Shown piece by piece: positions 34,522-43,378 of a stretch of DNA of 64,000 bases. The notes below the pieces were generated by a model. The model was not told where the DNA came from, did not search any database, and saw only the letters and a program-made list of their open reading frames with translations. The translations under genes and the position numbers were made by a program. How positions within the stretch are numbered: the stretch's first letter is position 1; every line of letters begins with the position of its first letter. The stretch is from JAFECT01 sp036501825 (lineage in GTDB: Bacteria; Pseudomonadota; Alphaproteobacteria; Caulobacterales; Caulobacteraceae): the NCBI GenBank assembly GCA_036501825.1, contig DASXZP010000036.1, positions 124,001 to 188,000 of the forward strand, in the 5' to 3' direction.

Positions 34522-36351
34522 GTGGCGGCCGGCGGTGTTTCGTTTACGAAATCTTGCGAAGCGGCTGCGACGCTCCCTTGGACGGGGCGGTCGATGGAAG
34601 CATTCAGTCCGTATGGAGCCTTTGCGCGGTCGCGGGTGCGGGACCTGCCGACGCGGATAGGCTTTGCCCTGTTCCTGGCCGGCGCCGCCTGGGTCCTGTC
34701 GAGCGCGACCCCCGCCCTGCTCTGGCTCGCCGCCGTGTCCGCCGCCCAGGCCCTCGATACGGTCGTTTCCACCCCCATCCTGCGCCGGCCCGAGGTCGAT
34801 CCGCCGCTCTGGCGCACGCGTCTCTACGCCGCCTCCATCGGCTTCAACGCGGTCATCTATTCGTCGATCTCGGTGTTCTTCTGGTTCGCCTGCGGTGACG
34901 TGGGCAAGGCCTTCGCCATGCTGCAGCCGGCGGGGTCGCTGCTGAACATCTCGCTGCAGCTGGAGAAGTCGCCCCGCGCCCTGATCGCCGCCTGGGTCCC
35001 CCACTGCTGTTATCTGCTCGGCATTCCCATCGTCGCGGGTTTCATCGATCACGACATGCTGCGCATGGGCGTGGTGGCGACAGGGTCGCTGATTTATGTC
35101 GTGCACATTGTGACCGCCGTGCGCACCATGGAGCGCAATTCGCGCAACCTGCAGGCCGCGCGCGACCTCGCCGAAGACCAGCGCGAGCGCGCCGAAGCCG
35201 CCAGCGCCGCCAAGTCCGACTTCCTCGCGGTGATGAGCCACGAGATCCGCACGCCGATGAACGGGGTCCTCGCCGCCGCGTCGCTGCTGCGCAAGACGCC
35301 GCTGAGCACGGAACAGGCTGAGCACGTCGAGATGCTGGCCAGCTCCAGCGAGGTGCTGATGGGCCTGCTCGGCGACGTGCTCGATCTGTCCAAGATCGAA
35401 TCCGGCAAGCTGGTGGTGGAACGGGCCGACTTCGATCTCGCGCGCAAACTGGAAGCCAGCGCCAAACTCTGGCGGCCCCAGGCCCAGGCCAAGGGCGTCA
35501 GCCTCGACCTCGATGTCGCCACCGCGCCCGAGCGCATCGTCACCGATCCGCTGCGCTTTCAGCAGGTGCTTTTCAATCTGCTGTCCAACGCGGTGAAGTT
35601 CACCGACGAGGGCGTGGTGCGCCTGCGCTGTTTCGCGAGCACGGATCGGTCGAGCCTGGTGGTCGAGGTCGAAGACTCCGGCTGCGGCATGGACGCGGCC
35701 ACCGCCGAGCGGGTGTTCCGCACCTTCGAACAGGCGCACGCCGGCGTGGCGCGCCAATACGGCGGCGCGGGCCTGGGGCTTGCGATCAGCCGCCGTCTTG
35801 CCGAACTGCTGGGCGGCTCGCTGACCGTCGACAGCGCGCCCGGCCGCGGCTCGATCTTCCGCTTCGAGACGCCGCTGGTCGAGGCCGGCCCCGTGATCGT
35901 GCTGCCGCATCCGCGCGAGGCGCCGCGCGCGGGTGGGCGCCATGCGGGCACGGTCCTGCTGGCCGAGGATCACGAGGTGAACCGCCGCATCGTTCGGCTG
36001 TTCCTGGAGCCGCTCGGCTTCGAGGTCATCCCGGTTGAGAACGGCCGCGACGCGGTGGAGGCGGCGGGCGGGCGGCCTTTCGACGTGATCCTGATGGACA
36101 TGCAGATGCCGGTGATGGGCGGCGTCGAGGCCTCGAGCCGTATCCGCGACAGCCGCGGGCCCAATCACGCGACCCCAATCATCGCGCTCACCGCCAATGC
36201 GCTGGACGAGCACCGCGCCGAATGGGCCTCGATCGGCGTTGACCTGTTCATGACCAAGCCGGTCAACCCCCAGGCCCTGATCGAGACCATCGCGCGCGCC
36301 ATCGGCGCCGAGGCCGAAGCCCTGCAGGCGGCGCGCAAACCGGCCGCGTGA
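34522..36351 (+). CDS. membrane hybrid histidine kinase with C-terminal receiver
   Basis: 609 aa from the GTG at 34522, which has GAAGGGAG upstream; the ATG at 34594 is an alternative. Five to six hydrophobic segments occupy residues 45-195. A short coiled coil leads to the HisKA domain with His240 (FLAVMSHEIRTPMNGVL). HATPase_c follows (NLLSNAVKFTDEG, DSGCGMD, YGGAGLGLAISRRL). The receiver domain has acidic ED (LLAEDHEVN), the phosphoacceptor Asp526 (ILMDMQMPVMGG) and Lys in MTKPVNP. Sensor input and output partner are unknown. No response regulator gene adjoins. Confidence 0.92.
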   Translation: MAAGGVSFTKSCEAAATLPWTGRSMEAFSPYGAFARSRVRDLPTRIGFALFLAGAAWVLSSATPALLWLAAVSAAQALDTVVSTPILRRPEVDPPLWRTRLYAASIGFNAVIYSSISVFFWFACGDVGKAFAMLQPAGSLLNISLQLEKSPRALIAAWVPHCCYLLGIPIVAGFIDHDMLRMGVVATGSLIYVVHIVTAVRTMERNSRNLQAARDLAEDQRERAEAASAAKSDFLAVMSHEIRTPMNGVLAAASLLRKTPLSTEQAEHVEMLASSSEVLMGLLGDVLDLSKIESGKLVVERADFDLARKLEASAKLWRPQAQAKGVSLDLDVATAPERIVTDPLRFQQVLFNLLSNAVKFTDEGVVRLRCFASTDRSSLVVEVEDSGCGMDAATAERVFRTFEQAHAGVARQYGGAGLGLAISRRLAELLGGSLTVDSAPGRGSIFRFETPLVEAGPVIVLPHPREAPRAGGRHAGTVLLAEDHEVNRRIVRLFLEPLGFEVIPVENGRDAVEAAGGRPFDVILMDMQMPVMGGVEASSRIRDSRGPNHATPIIALTANALDEHRAEWASIGVDLFMTKPVNPQALIETIARAIGAEAEALQAARKPAA

Positions 36352-36383
36352 CTCTGCGGCGCTGTCCGCGATAGAACGCGACT

Positions 36384-37679
36384 ATGACAGTTAAACTTGA
36401 TCTGCGGGCGCACGACGCCCTGATGCTCGACGCCTCCACCAAGGGCCTGCCGGTGACGGTCGACCGCATCACCGTGGGCGAGGTGGCGAACGCGGGCTGG
36501 CGCCTGCACGAGGACCTGCTGCTGCCGGCCGCGGTGCTGCGCAAGTCGGCGCTGGAGGCCAACAGCCGTTGGATGCGCGCCTTCACCCAACATGCCGGCG
36601 CGGTGTTCTGTCCCCACGGCAAGACGCCGATGGCGCCGGTAATCATGCAAAGACAGCTCGACGACGGCGCCTGGGGCCTGACCTGCGCCACCATCAGCCA
36701 CCTGCGCACCTATCGCCGCTTCGGCGTGCCGCGGGTGCTCTACGCCAACCAGATCGCGTCGAAGTCCGGCGCCCTGTGGCTTGCGAAAGAACTGGCGCGC
36801 GATCCGGGGTTCGAGATCTACGTCTATGTCGACTCCCGTGAAGGCGCCGACCTGCTGGCGTCCGCCGCCGAGGCTGCAAACCTGAACCGGCCGATCCCGG
36901 TGTTGCTCGAAGTCGGCTTCCCCGGCGCGCGAACCGGCGTGCGTACGGTCGATCAGGGACTCGAGCTCGCGCGCTATGTGAAGGGCCTAACCCGCCTCGC
37001 CCTCGCGGGTGTGTCCGCGTTCGAAGGCGTGGTTCCGGGCGGCCTCGATGTGGTGATGGAGCCGAACGTCGAGGCCCTGTTCGCCTCCACCGTCTGGATC
37101 GCCGAGACCTGCGCGCGCGAGGGTCTGTTTACGGCGGGACCGGTGATCCTGTCGGCGGGCGGGTCGCGCTTCTTCGACATGGCGGCGCGCCAGCTCGGCG
37201 ACGCGGACGTCGGCGGCGAAAAACTCGTGGTGCTGCGCAGCGGCTGTTACGTCTCCCACGACGCCCAGCATTACGAGCGCGCCTTCGAACGCCTGCTCGA
37301 ACGCACCCGTGGCGACACCGGCGCGCCGGGCCGTTTGCGCGCGGCCATCGAGGTCTGGGCCGAGGTGAACTCGCACCCGGAGCCGGACCGCTGGTACGCG
37401 ACGCTCGGGCGGCGTGATATTTCCTTCGACCTGGACCTGCCCAAGCCGATCGCCTGGATGCGCCCGGGCGCTGCGGTGCAGCCGCTCTCCGGCGTCACCG
37501 TCACCGGCCTCTCCGACCAGCACGCCCACCTGACCGCGGGCCCCGATTGTCCGCTGAAGTTCGGCGACCAGGTCGGCTTCGGCATCTCACACCCGTGCAC
37601 CACCTTCGACAAATGGCGCGTACTGTTCGAGGTGGACGACGACGGCCTAGTGGTCGGCGCGATCGCGACGTATTTTTAA
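36384..37679 (+). CDS. PLP-dependent D-amino acid deaminase/D-threonine aldolase-like
   Basis: 431 aa. PLP lysine at residue 80 (FCPHGKTPMAP), the alanine-racemase-like barrel (VLYANQI, VLLEVGFPGARTGVRT, ILSAGGSRFFD) and a C-terminal metal site (LSDQHAHL, GISHPCTTFDKW with His and Cys). This is the D-serine dehydratase-like (DSD1) / amino-acid deaminase family, which uses PLP plus zinc. The exact substrate (D-Ser, D-Thr or beta-hydroxy-aspartate) cannot be fixed. Located 32 bp after the kinase gene. Confidence 0.88.
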   Translation: MTVKLDLRAHDALMLDASTKGLPVTVDRITVGEVANAGWRLHEDLLLPAAVLRKSALEANSRWMRAFTQHAGAVFCPHGKTPMAPVIMQRQLDDGAWGLTCATISHLRTYRRFGVPRVLYANQIASKSGALWLAKELARDPGFEIYVYVDSREGADLLASAAEAANLNRPIPVLLEVGFPGARTGVRTVDQGLELARYVKGLTRLALAGVSAFEGVVPGGLDVVMEPNVEALFASTVWIAETCAREGLFTAGPVILSAGGSRFFDMAARQLGDADVGGEKLVVLRSGCYVSHDAQHYERAFERLLERTRGDTGAPGRLRAAIEVWAEVNSHPEPDRWYATLGRRDISFDLDLPKPIAWMRPGAAVQPLSGVTVTGLSDQHAHLTAGPDCPLKFGDQVGFGISHPCTTFDKWRVLFEVDDDGLVVGAIATYF

Positions 37680-37689
37680 AAAACAGGTC

Positions 37690-37856
37690 CACAAAGAAAG
37701 ATAAGGAGCAGGGAAGAACCAAAGACGAAATAAGGCGGCTTCGCCGCGAGCGCCGCGCCGAAGGCGCTTCAAAAATCGTTCGCGGCCGCTGAAAAGAAGT
37801 TCTCCCTTCTTATCTTCCTTCCCTTTCTTTGGTTCTTTGTGACCAGTGTTTTTTTT
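37690..37856. repeat. Large palindromic intergenic element, family D
   Basis: About 165 bp. Outer arms CACAAAGAA... and the inverse ...TTCTTTGGTTCTTTGTG enclose a core TAAGGCGGCTTCGCCGC and GCGCCGCGCCGAAGGCGC, each a hairpin. A second copy lies at 49520-49680 with the same core. It follows the PLP gene and precedes galM in the convergent gap. The inverse arm is next to a T-run (GTGTTTTTTTT) and may end transcription. Confidence 0.85.
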
Positions 37857-38742
37857 ACCCCGCCGACACGTCGAAGCGCACCGTCAGGCGCATTTCTTCG
37901 TCGGGGGCGAGGACGTGCAGGCCGAGGCTGCGCCACTCGGCTTCGGGGTGGTTCAGCGCGGTGTTGGCGTGGGTGACCGGTTCGGCCACGAACACGCCGC
38001 CGGACTCCGGCGCATAGACCTGGAAGAAGCGCGCGGTCGGCGACGACATGCGCACCCGCAGGTCGCGGTCGGGCCAGCTCATCTCCGCCGAGCCGCTCCA
38101 ACCGCCATAGCCGTTGTCGAGGCCGGCGCCGTCGATGCGGCGATCGCGCAGGTCGTAGCGCCCCGCCGGCGCCTCGCGGCCGATCGGCAGCACGTCCTTG
38201 TCTACGACCCAGACGCTGTCGACGCGGGTGGACAGCACCGTGCGCGCATTGCTCGGAAAATAGGGATGCAAGCCCAGGCCCGCCGGCATCGGATCGTGGG
38301 AGACGTTGCGCACGGTGATCGCGTAGTCGAGGCCGCTGTTGTCCAGGCAGAAGCGCTGGTGCGCCTGGTAGGCCCAGGGCCATTCGCCGGCGTCGTGCGA
38401 GTAGCGCAACTCGGCGCAGTCATCGTCGGCGTCGGCCACCGCCCAGGCCGCGCGCCAGCCCTGGCCGTGCAACGGACTCGGATCGCCCTTCAGGTTCGGG
38501 GTCAGCGTCACCTCGCGGCCGCGGAAACTGAACCGGCCGCCGCGGATGCGGTTGCTGAACGGGACCAGGGGAAAGGCCGAGGCGCCGCCGGCGTCGGCGA
38601 GGTTGGCGGCGGCGTCGCGGAAGATCGGCTGCGATGGCGCGGCCTTGGCCGCCTTGCGGTGAAACCGCGTCACCGACCCGCCGATCGCGGGGTCGAGCTC
38701 GAGATCGAAGCTCTCATTCGAAATCGTGACACGCTTGCTCAT
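37855..38742 (-). CDS. aldose 1-epimerase (galactose mutarotase family)
   Basis: 295 aa from the ATG at 38742, overlapping the stop of the GH1 gene. Motifs: ELDPAIGGSVTRF, FPLVPFSNRIRGGRFSF, PLHGQGWRAAW (histidine), GLGLHPYFP (second histidine), WSGSAEMSWPDRDLRVRMSSPTARFFQVYAPESGGVFVAEPVTHANTALNHPE with the catalytic glutamate region. It interconverts sugar anomers. The longer frame to 40074 is antisense to no other gene but overlaps the GH1 gene out of frame. Confidence 0.88.
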   Translation of the reverse strand: MSKRVTISNESFDLELDPAIGGSVTRFHRKAAKAAPSQPIFRDAAANLADAGGASAFPLVPFSNRIRGGRFSFRGREVTLTPNLKGDPSPLHGQGWRAAWAVADADDDCAELRYSHDAGEWPWAYQAHQRFCLDNSGLDYAITVRNVSHDPMPAGLGLHPYFPSNARTVLSTRVDSVWVVDKDVLPIGREAPAGRYDLRDRRIDGAGLDNGYGGWSGSAEMSWPDRDLRVRMSSPTARFFQVYAPESGGVFVAEPVTHANTALNHPEAEWRSLGLHVLAPDEEMRLTVRFDVSAG

Positions 38743-40031
38743 GGATTCGTCGACGACTCGCGGATTTTCTCTGCGGTGCGCAGCGCCCGCGCTTCGGCGC
38801 GGTGGCGGCGCGGGATGGTCTGTTCGTGCTCGGAGGGCAGCGACACCGGCACCGACAGGCACACGCTTTGCGTCGGCAGCACGGTCGCCCAGTCGCGGAT
38901 CAGCTGGCGGTAGGAACGCCCCACCGCGCGGATGTTGCGGTCGAGGTCGTAGAGGCCGAGCGGATTGACCCGCCCGTTCTGTTCCCTGAGCGCGGTGTCC
39001 CAGTCCACCTGGTCGGTCAGCGAGTACCAGGTGAAACCCACCGTGGGGACGCCGGAGTTGCGCACGCTCAAGACGTTGGCCCATTCCTTCCACAGCCAGT
39101 TCACCGCCTCGTCGCCGTTGGCGCCTTCGATGATGTTGGTCTCGGTGTGCATCACCGGCAGGCGATAGCGGTCGTAGTACTGGCGGGTGATCTCGCTGTA
39201 GCCGAAGATTTCGCCCGACGCCCGCGTGGCGCCGTCGGCGGAGACGCGGTGCTCGTTGGTCCAGTAATAGTCGTTGCCGAGGATGCAGTGATGCTTGAGC
39301 TGGTTCTCGAGGAAGAAGTGGTACTCCTCGAAGGTCAGGCCGTTGGCGAACAGATACTCGTACATCTCCGAATCGACCCGGTGCCCGTAGTTGAGGTCGA
39401 GCGACAGAAAGCGCATCGAGTTGAGAATCTCCGCCGGCTTGATCGCCGCCGGGTTCTCCGCGTGAAAATATTCCGACGATTCGCTCTGGATGAAGATCGC
39501 GTCGGGGCGCACGTCCAGGATGTTCTTCATCGCCATGACGTTGGCCTTGACGATGTGCTTCAGCGCATTGACGAAGGTCCTGTCGGTGACGCCTTCCTCG
39601 TTCCACCAGCCGTACTTGGCGGAGAAGGTGGCGCAGATGAACATCTCGTTGACCGGGGTATAGAGCTGCACCCAGGGAAAGCGTTGCGCGAACGCCTTGG
39701 CGTATTCGGCGAAATAGTGCGGGAAATCGCCGTTCTGAAAATCGCCGATCCAGTCGGGCACGCCGAAATGGCAGAGGTCGACGATCGGCACCATGTCGCG
39801 CCGCTGCAGATCGCCGAACACCTCGTCGGCGAAGTCCCAGTTGTATTGCCCGGGCCCGACGAAGGTCGCGTGCAGCGGCGGGCCGTAGCGCAGGAACCGG
39901 ATGCCCAGGTCCTCGACGCAGTCGAAGTCGGCCTTCCAGTGTTTGTAATGCCCGCAGACCTCCATCTGGTCCACGCGCACGGAGCCTTTCTTGATGCGGG
40001 GGATCGAGTTTTCGATCCCGGTCGCAAACAT
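38739..40031 (-). CDS. GH1-like glycosidase, start uncertain (ATG or upstream ATT)
   Basis: 430 aa from the ATG at 40031, cytoplasmic (no signal). It resembles family 1 glycoside hydrolases: acid/base Glu129 (YTPVNEM), candidate nucleophile Glu297 (MHTETNIIEG), and FTWYSLTDQVDW with the terminal GLYDLDRNIRAVGRSYRQLI. The ribosome site GGGAGG lies 21 nt upstream of the ATG but 6 nt from an in-frame ATT at 40046, giving possible MIITTF extension. Likely releases galactose or another hexose feeding the adjacent sugar-acid genes. Overlaps galM by 4 bp. Confidence 0.87.
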   Translation of the reverse strand: MFATGIENSIPRIKKGSVRVDQMEVCGHYKHWKADFDCVEDLGIRFLRYGPPLHATFVGPGQYNWDFADEVFGDLQRRDMVPIVDLCHFGVPDWIGDFQNGDFPHYFAEYAKAFAQRFPWVQLYTPVNEMFICATFSAKYGWWNEEGVTDRTFVNALKHIVKANVMAMKNILDVRPDAIFIQSESSEYFHAENPAAIKPAEILNSMRFLSLDLNYGHRVDSEMYEYLFANGLTFEEYHFFLENQLKHHCILGNDYYWTNEHRVSADGATRASGEIFGYSEITRQYYDRYRLPVMHTETNIIEGANGDEAVNWLWKEWANVLSVRNSGVPTVGFTWYSLTDQVDWDTALREQNGRVNPLGLYDLDRNIRAVGRSYRQLIRDWATVLPTQSVCLSVPVSLPSEHEQTIPRRHRAEARALRTAEKIRESSTNP

Positions 40032-40157
40032 GAAGGTGGTGATAATGACAAACCTCCCGCGCGCAGGGGATCATACAGCCGGCCGGCCCCGCTGGCCTAA
40101 ACGGACGGCGGGCCGGTTGGTTCGGCGGAGGCGTGCTTTTTGAAGGCTTTCCGAGCG

Positions 40158-40379
40158 CTACCCGCGCTCAGCGACCTTACGGCAACGCTTGATGCCGATG
40201 ACCACGTCGAGGCCGCTCTGCACGTTGCGGACCCAGACCTTGTCGCCGTGAACGGCGATCACCCGGTGGTGCGGATGCAGGTTCGGGCCCGTGCCGACGA
40301 GGTCGCCGGGGGCGATCTCCTCGTCGTGCTCGCGCTCGTGCTGGATGGAAAAGACGTCGGAATAGCTGACTTGAACCAC
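40158..40379 (-). CDS. small conserved-looking protein, 73 aa
   Basis: Starts at the GTG 40379-40377 with GGGAGGGG a few nt upstream. Composition is hydrophilic with GDLVGTGPNLHPHHRVIAVHGDKVWVRNVQSGLDVVIGIKRC, a short beta-rich, possibly KOW/SH3-like fold. A longer frame to 41423 overlaps the lactonase gene in antisense and is not real. Divergent from the lactonase gene across 138 bp, so it could act in regulation of that cluster. Function unknown. Confidence 0.6.
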   Translation of the reverse strand: MVQVSYSDVFSIQHEREHDEEIAPGDLVGTGPNLHPHHRVIAVHGDKVWVRNVQSGLDVVIGIKRCRKVAERG

Positions 40380-40517
40380 GGGACCCCTCCCGAACTTGAG
40401 TCGCCATTCTAGACCTCGTGATCCTGAATGAAATCCGAACAAGCCAGACAGGGTGTCGCAACCGGCGTAGGTGTGGCGCGTAAGGAACAGGCGTTCAGTC
40501 CCACGCGGGAGGTTTGC

Positions 40518-41390
40518 GTGACCGAGATCACTGTTGCCGCCGAACGGCGCAACATCCTGGGCGAAGGCCCGGTGTGGGATTTGGCCGCGGGCCGGCTCTA
40601 CTGGGTCGACATCCGCGGGCGGCTGATCGAGTGGCTGAACCCCGCGACCGGCGAAACCGGACTGTGGACGCTGGACTGCCGGCCGAGTGCTCTGGCGCCG
40701 CGCACGGCGGGCGGCCTTCTGGTCGCAAGCGACCAAGGCTTTGCCGTATTCGACACGGACACCGGCGCGCTCGACGCAAAGTTCAATCCCGAACCGGACC
40801 GGCCGGCGAACCGCTCCAACGACGGTCACACCGACGCCCAGGGCCGCTTCTGGATGGGCACGATGAACGACCGCGAGGGCGCCGACACCGGCGCGCTCTA
40901 TCGCCTCGATCCCGACTGGACCTGTACGCGGGTGCTCGACAAGCTCGACATTCCCAACACGCTGCTGACCAGCCCCGATGGCCGTACGCTCTATGTGGCC
41001 ACGTCGAAGACCGGCCTGATCTGGGCCTACGACCTCGACCCCGCGACCGGCGAACTCGGCGCACGCCGGCTGATCGCCGACACCACGGCGGACAAGTGCT
41101 CCCCCGACGGATCGGCCATCGACGCGGAAGGGTGCCTGTGGAACTGCCAGTGGGGCGGCTGGCGCATCGTGCGCTATCGCCCCGACGGCGCGGTGGACCG
41201 GATCATCGAGATGCCGGTGGAGCAGCCGACCAGCTGCGCCTTCGCCGGCCCCGACCTCGCGACCCTCTACGTGACCAGCGCTCGCGACGGGCTGTCCGAA
41301 TCCGCCCTGGCCAAACAGCCCCTGGCCGGCAGTGTGTTTGCGCTGGACCCTGGCGTGAAAGGTCATCCCCTGACGCCGTTCGGGGGGTAG
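40518..41390 (+). CDS. SMP-30/gluconolactonase family sugar lactonase
   Basis: 290 aa from the GTG at 40518 (GGGAGG 7 nt upstream). Six-bladed propeller with metal ligands: GEGPVWD (Glu), NRSNDGHTDAQGRFWMGTMND (Asn, Asp), IPNTLLTSPDGRTLYVAT and KCSPDGSAIDAEGCLWNCQWGGWRIVRY (Asp). It hydrolyses aldono-1,4/1,5-lactones. First gene of a lactonase-dehydratase-kinase-aldolase set. Substrate is probably galactono- or arabinonolactone by context. Confidence 0.87.
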   Translation: MTEITVAAERRNILGEGPVWDLAAGRLYWVDIRGRLIEWLNPATGETGLWTLDCRPSALAPRTAGGLLVASDQGFAVFDTDTGALDAKFNPEPDRPANRSNDGHTDAQGRFWMGTMNDREGADTGALYRLDPDWTCTRVLDKLDIPNTLLTSPDGRTLYVATSKTGLIWAYDLDPATGELGARRLIADTTADKCSPDGSAIDAEGCLWNCQWGGWRIVRYRPDGAVDRIIEMPVEQPTSCAFAGPDLATLYVTSARDGLSESALAKQPLAGSVFALDPGVKGHPLTPFGG

Positions 41391-41418
41391 GTCCCGGCGC
41401 TTCCATTCAACAATTATC

Positions 41419-41545
41419 GTCACCCCGGGCTTGTCCCGGGGCCCATGGTCAGTCTGGGCTCAGGTATTGGCCGGGTCGCGCAAACTAGAGCTAGCTCCAT
41501 TGCCAGCCGACAAATGGGCCCCGGCACAAGGCCGGGGTGACGACA
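41419..41545. repeat. REP-like inverted pair, family C
   Basis: CGTCACCCCGGGCTTGTCCC at 41419-41449, and the inverse ATGGGCCCCGGCACAAGGCC with TGACGAC at about 41514-41545. Other copies at 61572-61710 and 62368-62500. It sits in the 263-bp gap upstream of the dehydratase gene; the rest of that gap shows no gene. Confidence 0.8.
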
Positions 41546-41653
41546 AAATGAAGACGGAAGGGATGAGAGAGGCCGCCACTGCCCCAGCCAGAGGATCGAA
41601 ATTCCCGGGCCTGACGTTTATGAACTGGGGCTGGGACTCGCCCGGAGATCGCC

Positions 41654-43378
41654 GTGAGCCGCAAACCCCTTCGCAGCGCCCGCAGCTACGGCAAGCTCGA
41701 CCGCGACGGTTTCATTCACCGCAGCTGGATGAAGGCCGAGGGCCTGCCCGACGACGTGTTCGACGGCAGGCCGGTGATCGGCATCTGCAACACCTGGTCG
41801 GAGCTCACGCCCTGCAACGTGCACCTGCGCGACATGGCCGAGCACGTGAAGCGCGGCGTGTGGGAGGCGGGCGGCCTGCCGGTCGAGTTCCCGGCCATGT
41901 CGCTGGGCGAAACCCAGATGCGGCCGACCGCGATGCTGTTCCGCAATCTGCTGGCGATGGAGGTCGAGGAATCGATCCGCGGCAATCCCATCGACGGCGT
42001 CGTGCTGTTGGGCGGGTGCGACAAGACCACGCCCGGCCAGTTGATGGGCGCAGCGTCGGTGGATCTGCCGACCATGGTGGTGTCGTCGGGACCGATGTTG
42101 AACGGCAAGTTCCGCGGCCAGGACATCGGCTCGGGCACCGACGTGTGGCGCTTCTCCGAAGAGGTGCGCGCGGGAACCATGTCGCTGGCGGAATTCATGG
42201 CCGCCGAGAGCGGCATGTCGCGCAGTCACGGCGTTTGCATGACCATGGGCACCGCCTCGACCGTGTCGAGCCTGACCGAAGCGCTGGGCATCGCGCTTCC
42301 CGGTAACGGCGTGCTGCCGGGCGTGGATTCGCGGCGCAAGACGCTGTCGCACCTGACCGGACGCCGCATCGTCGAGCTGGTGAAAGGCGATGTGCGGCTG
42401 TCGCGGATTCTCACCCGCGAGGCGTTCGAGAACGCCATCCTGGTGCATGCCGCGATCGGCGGATCGACCAATGCGGTGCTGCACCTTTTGGCCATCGCCG
42501 GGCGGCTGGGCGTGAAGCTCGACCTCGAGGATTTCGACGAGATCGCACGCGAGGTTCCGTTGCTGGTCAACCTGATGCCGTCAGGCAAGTATCTGATGGA
42601 AGACTTCGCCTATGCCGGCGGCGTGCCCGCGGTGATGCGCGAACTGGGCGAACTGCTGCGCGCGGATGCGCCGACAGTGACCGGTCCGACCCAGGGCGAA
42701 CTCGTCAAGGACGCGCCCTGCTACAATCGCGAAGTCATCGGCACGCGCGCCGAGCCGTTCGAACCGTCGTCGGGGGTGTGGGTGCTGCGCGGCAACCTCG
42801 CGCCCCAGGGCGCCATCGTGAAACCGAGCGCGGCGTCGCCGGAATTGCTCACCCATCGCGGCCGCGCGGTGGTGTTCGAAACCATAGAAGACTATCACGC
42901 TCGCGTCGACGATCCGGCGCTGGAGATCGACGCCTCGTCGGTGATGGTGCTGAAGGGCTGCGGGCCCAAGGGCTATCCCGGCATGCCCGAGGTCGGCAAC
43001 ATGGCCCTGCCGCGCAAACTGCTGGCCCAAGGCGTGCGCGACATGGTGCGCCTGTCCGACGCGCGGATGAGCGGCACCGCCTACGGCACGGTGATCCTGC
43101 ACGTGGCGCCGGAGTCCGAAGCCGGGGGCCCGCTCGCGGTGGTGAAAAACGGCGATGAGATCGTGCTCGACGGCCCCAACCGCAAACTCGACCTCGCGGT
43201 CAGCGATGCGGAACTGGATGAGCGGCGCAAACATTGGCACGCGACACGGCCGGCGGTGAAGTACGACCGCGGCTGGGCCAAGCTCTACATCGACACCGTC
43301 ATGCAGGCGGACAGCGGCTGCGACCTCGACTTCCTGGTGGGCGCCAGCGGCGACGCGGTGGAGCGGGAAAGCCACTGA
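41654..43378 (+). CDS. IlvD/Edd family sugar-acid dehydratase
   Basis: 574 aa from a GTG at 41654. Fe-S ligands Cys in GICNTW, GGCDKTTPGQL and HGVCMTMGTAST, the IlvD/Edd pattern. RSYGKLDRDGFIHRSWMKAEGLPDDVFDGRP resembles arabinonate/xylonate/galactonate dehydratases of this family rather than dihydroxy-acid dehydratase. It converts aldonate to 2-keto-3-deoxyaldonate. Stop overlaps dgoK by 1 bp. Confidence 0.88.
   Translation: MSRKPLRSARSYGKLDRDGFIHRSWMKAEGLPDDVFDGRPVIGICNTWSELTPCNVHLRDMAEHVKRGVWEAGGLPVEFPAMSLGETQMRPTAMLFRNLLAMEVEESIRGNPIDGVVLLGGCDKTTPGQLMGAASVDLPTMVVSSGPMLNGKFRGQDIGSGTDVWRFSEEVRAGTMSLAEFMAAESGMSRSHGVCMTMGTASTVSSLTEALGIALPGNGVLPGVDSRRKTLSHLTGRRIVELVKGDVRLSRILTREAFENAILVHAAIGGSTNAVLHLLAIAGRLGVKLDLEDFDEIAREVPLLVNLMPSGKYLMEDFAYAGGVPAVMRELGELLRADAPTVTGPTQGELVKDAPCYNREVIGTRAEPFEPSSGVWVLRGNLAPQGAIVKPSAASPELLTHRGRAVVFETIEDYHARVDDPALEIDASSVMVLKGCGPKGYPGMPEVGNMALPRKLLAQGVRDMVRLSDARMSGTAYGTVILHVAPESEAGGPLAVVKNGDEIVLDGPNRKLDLAVSDAELDERRKHWHATRPAVKYDRGWAKLYIDTVMQADSGCDLDFLVGASGDAVERESH

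Noticed and set aside
40380..40517. possible regulator operator (GGTGTCGC / GGTGTGGC direct repeats)
   Set aside because: Short, imperfect and not palindromic; not enough to call a site.
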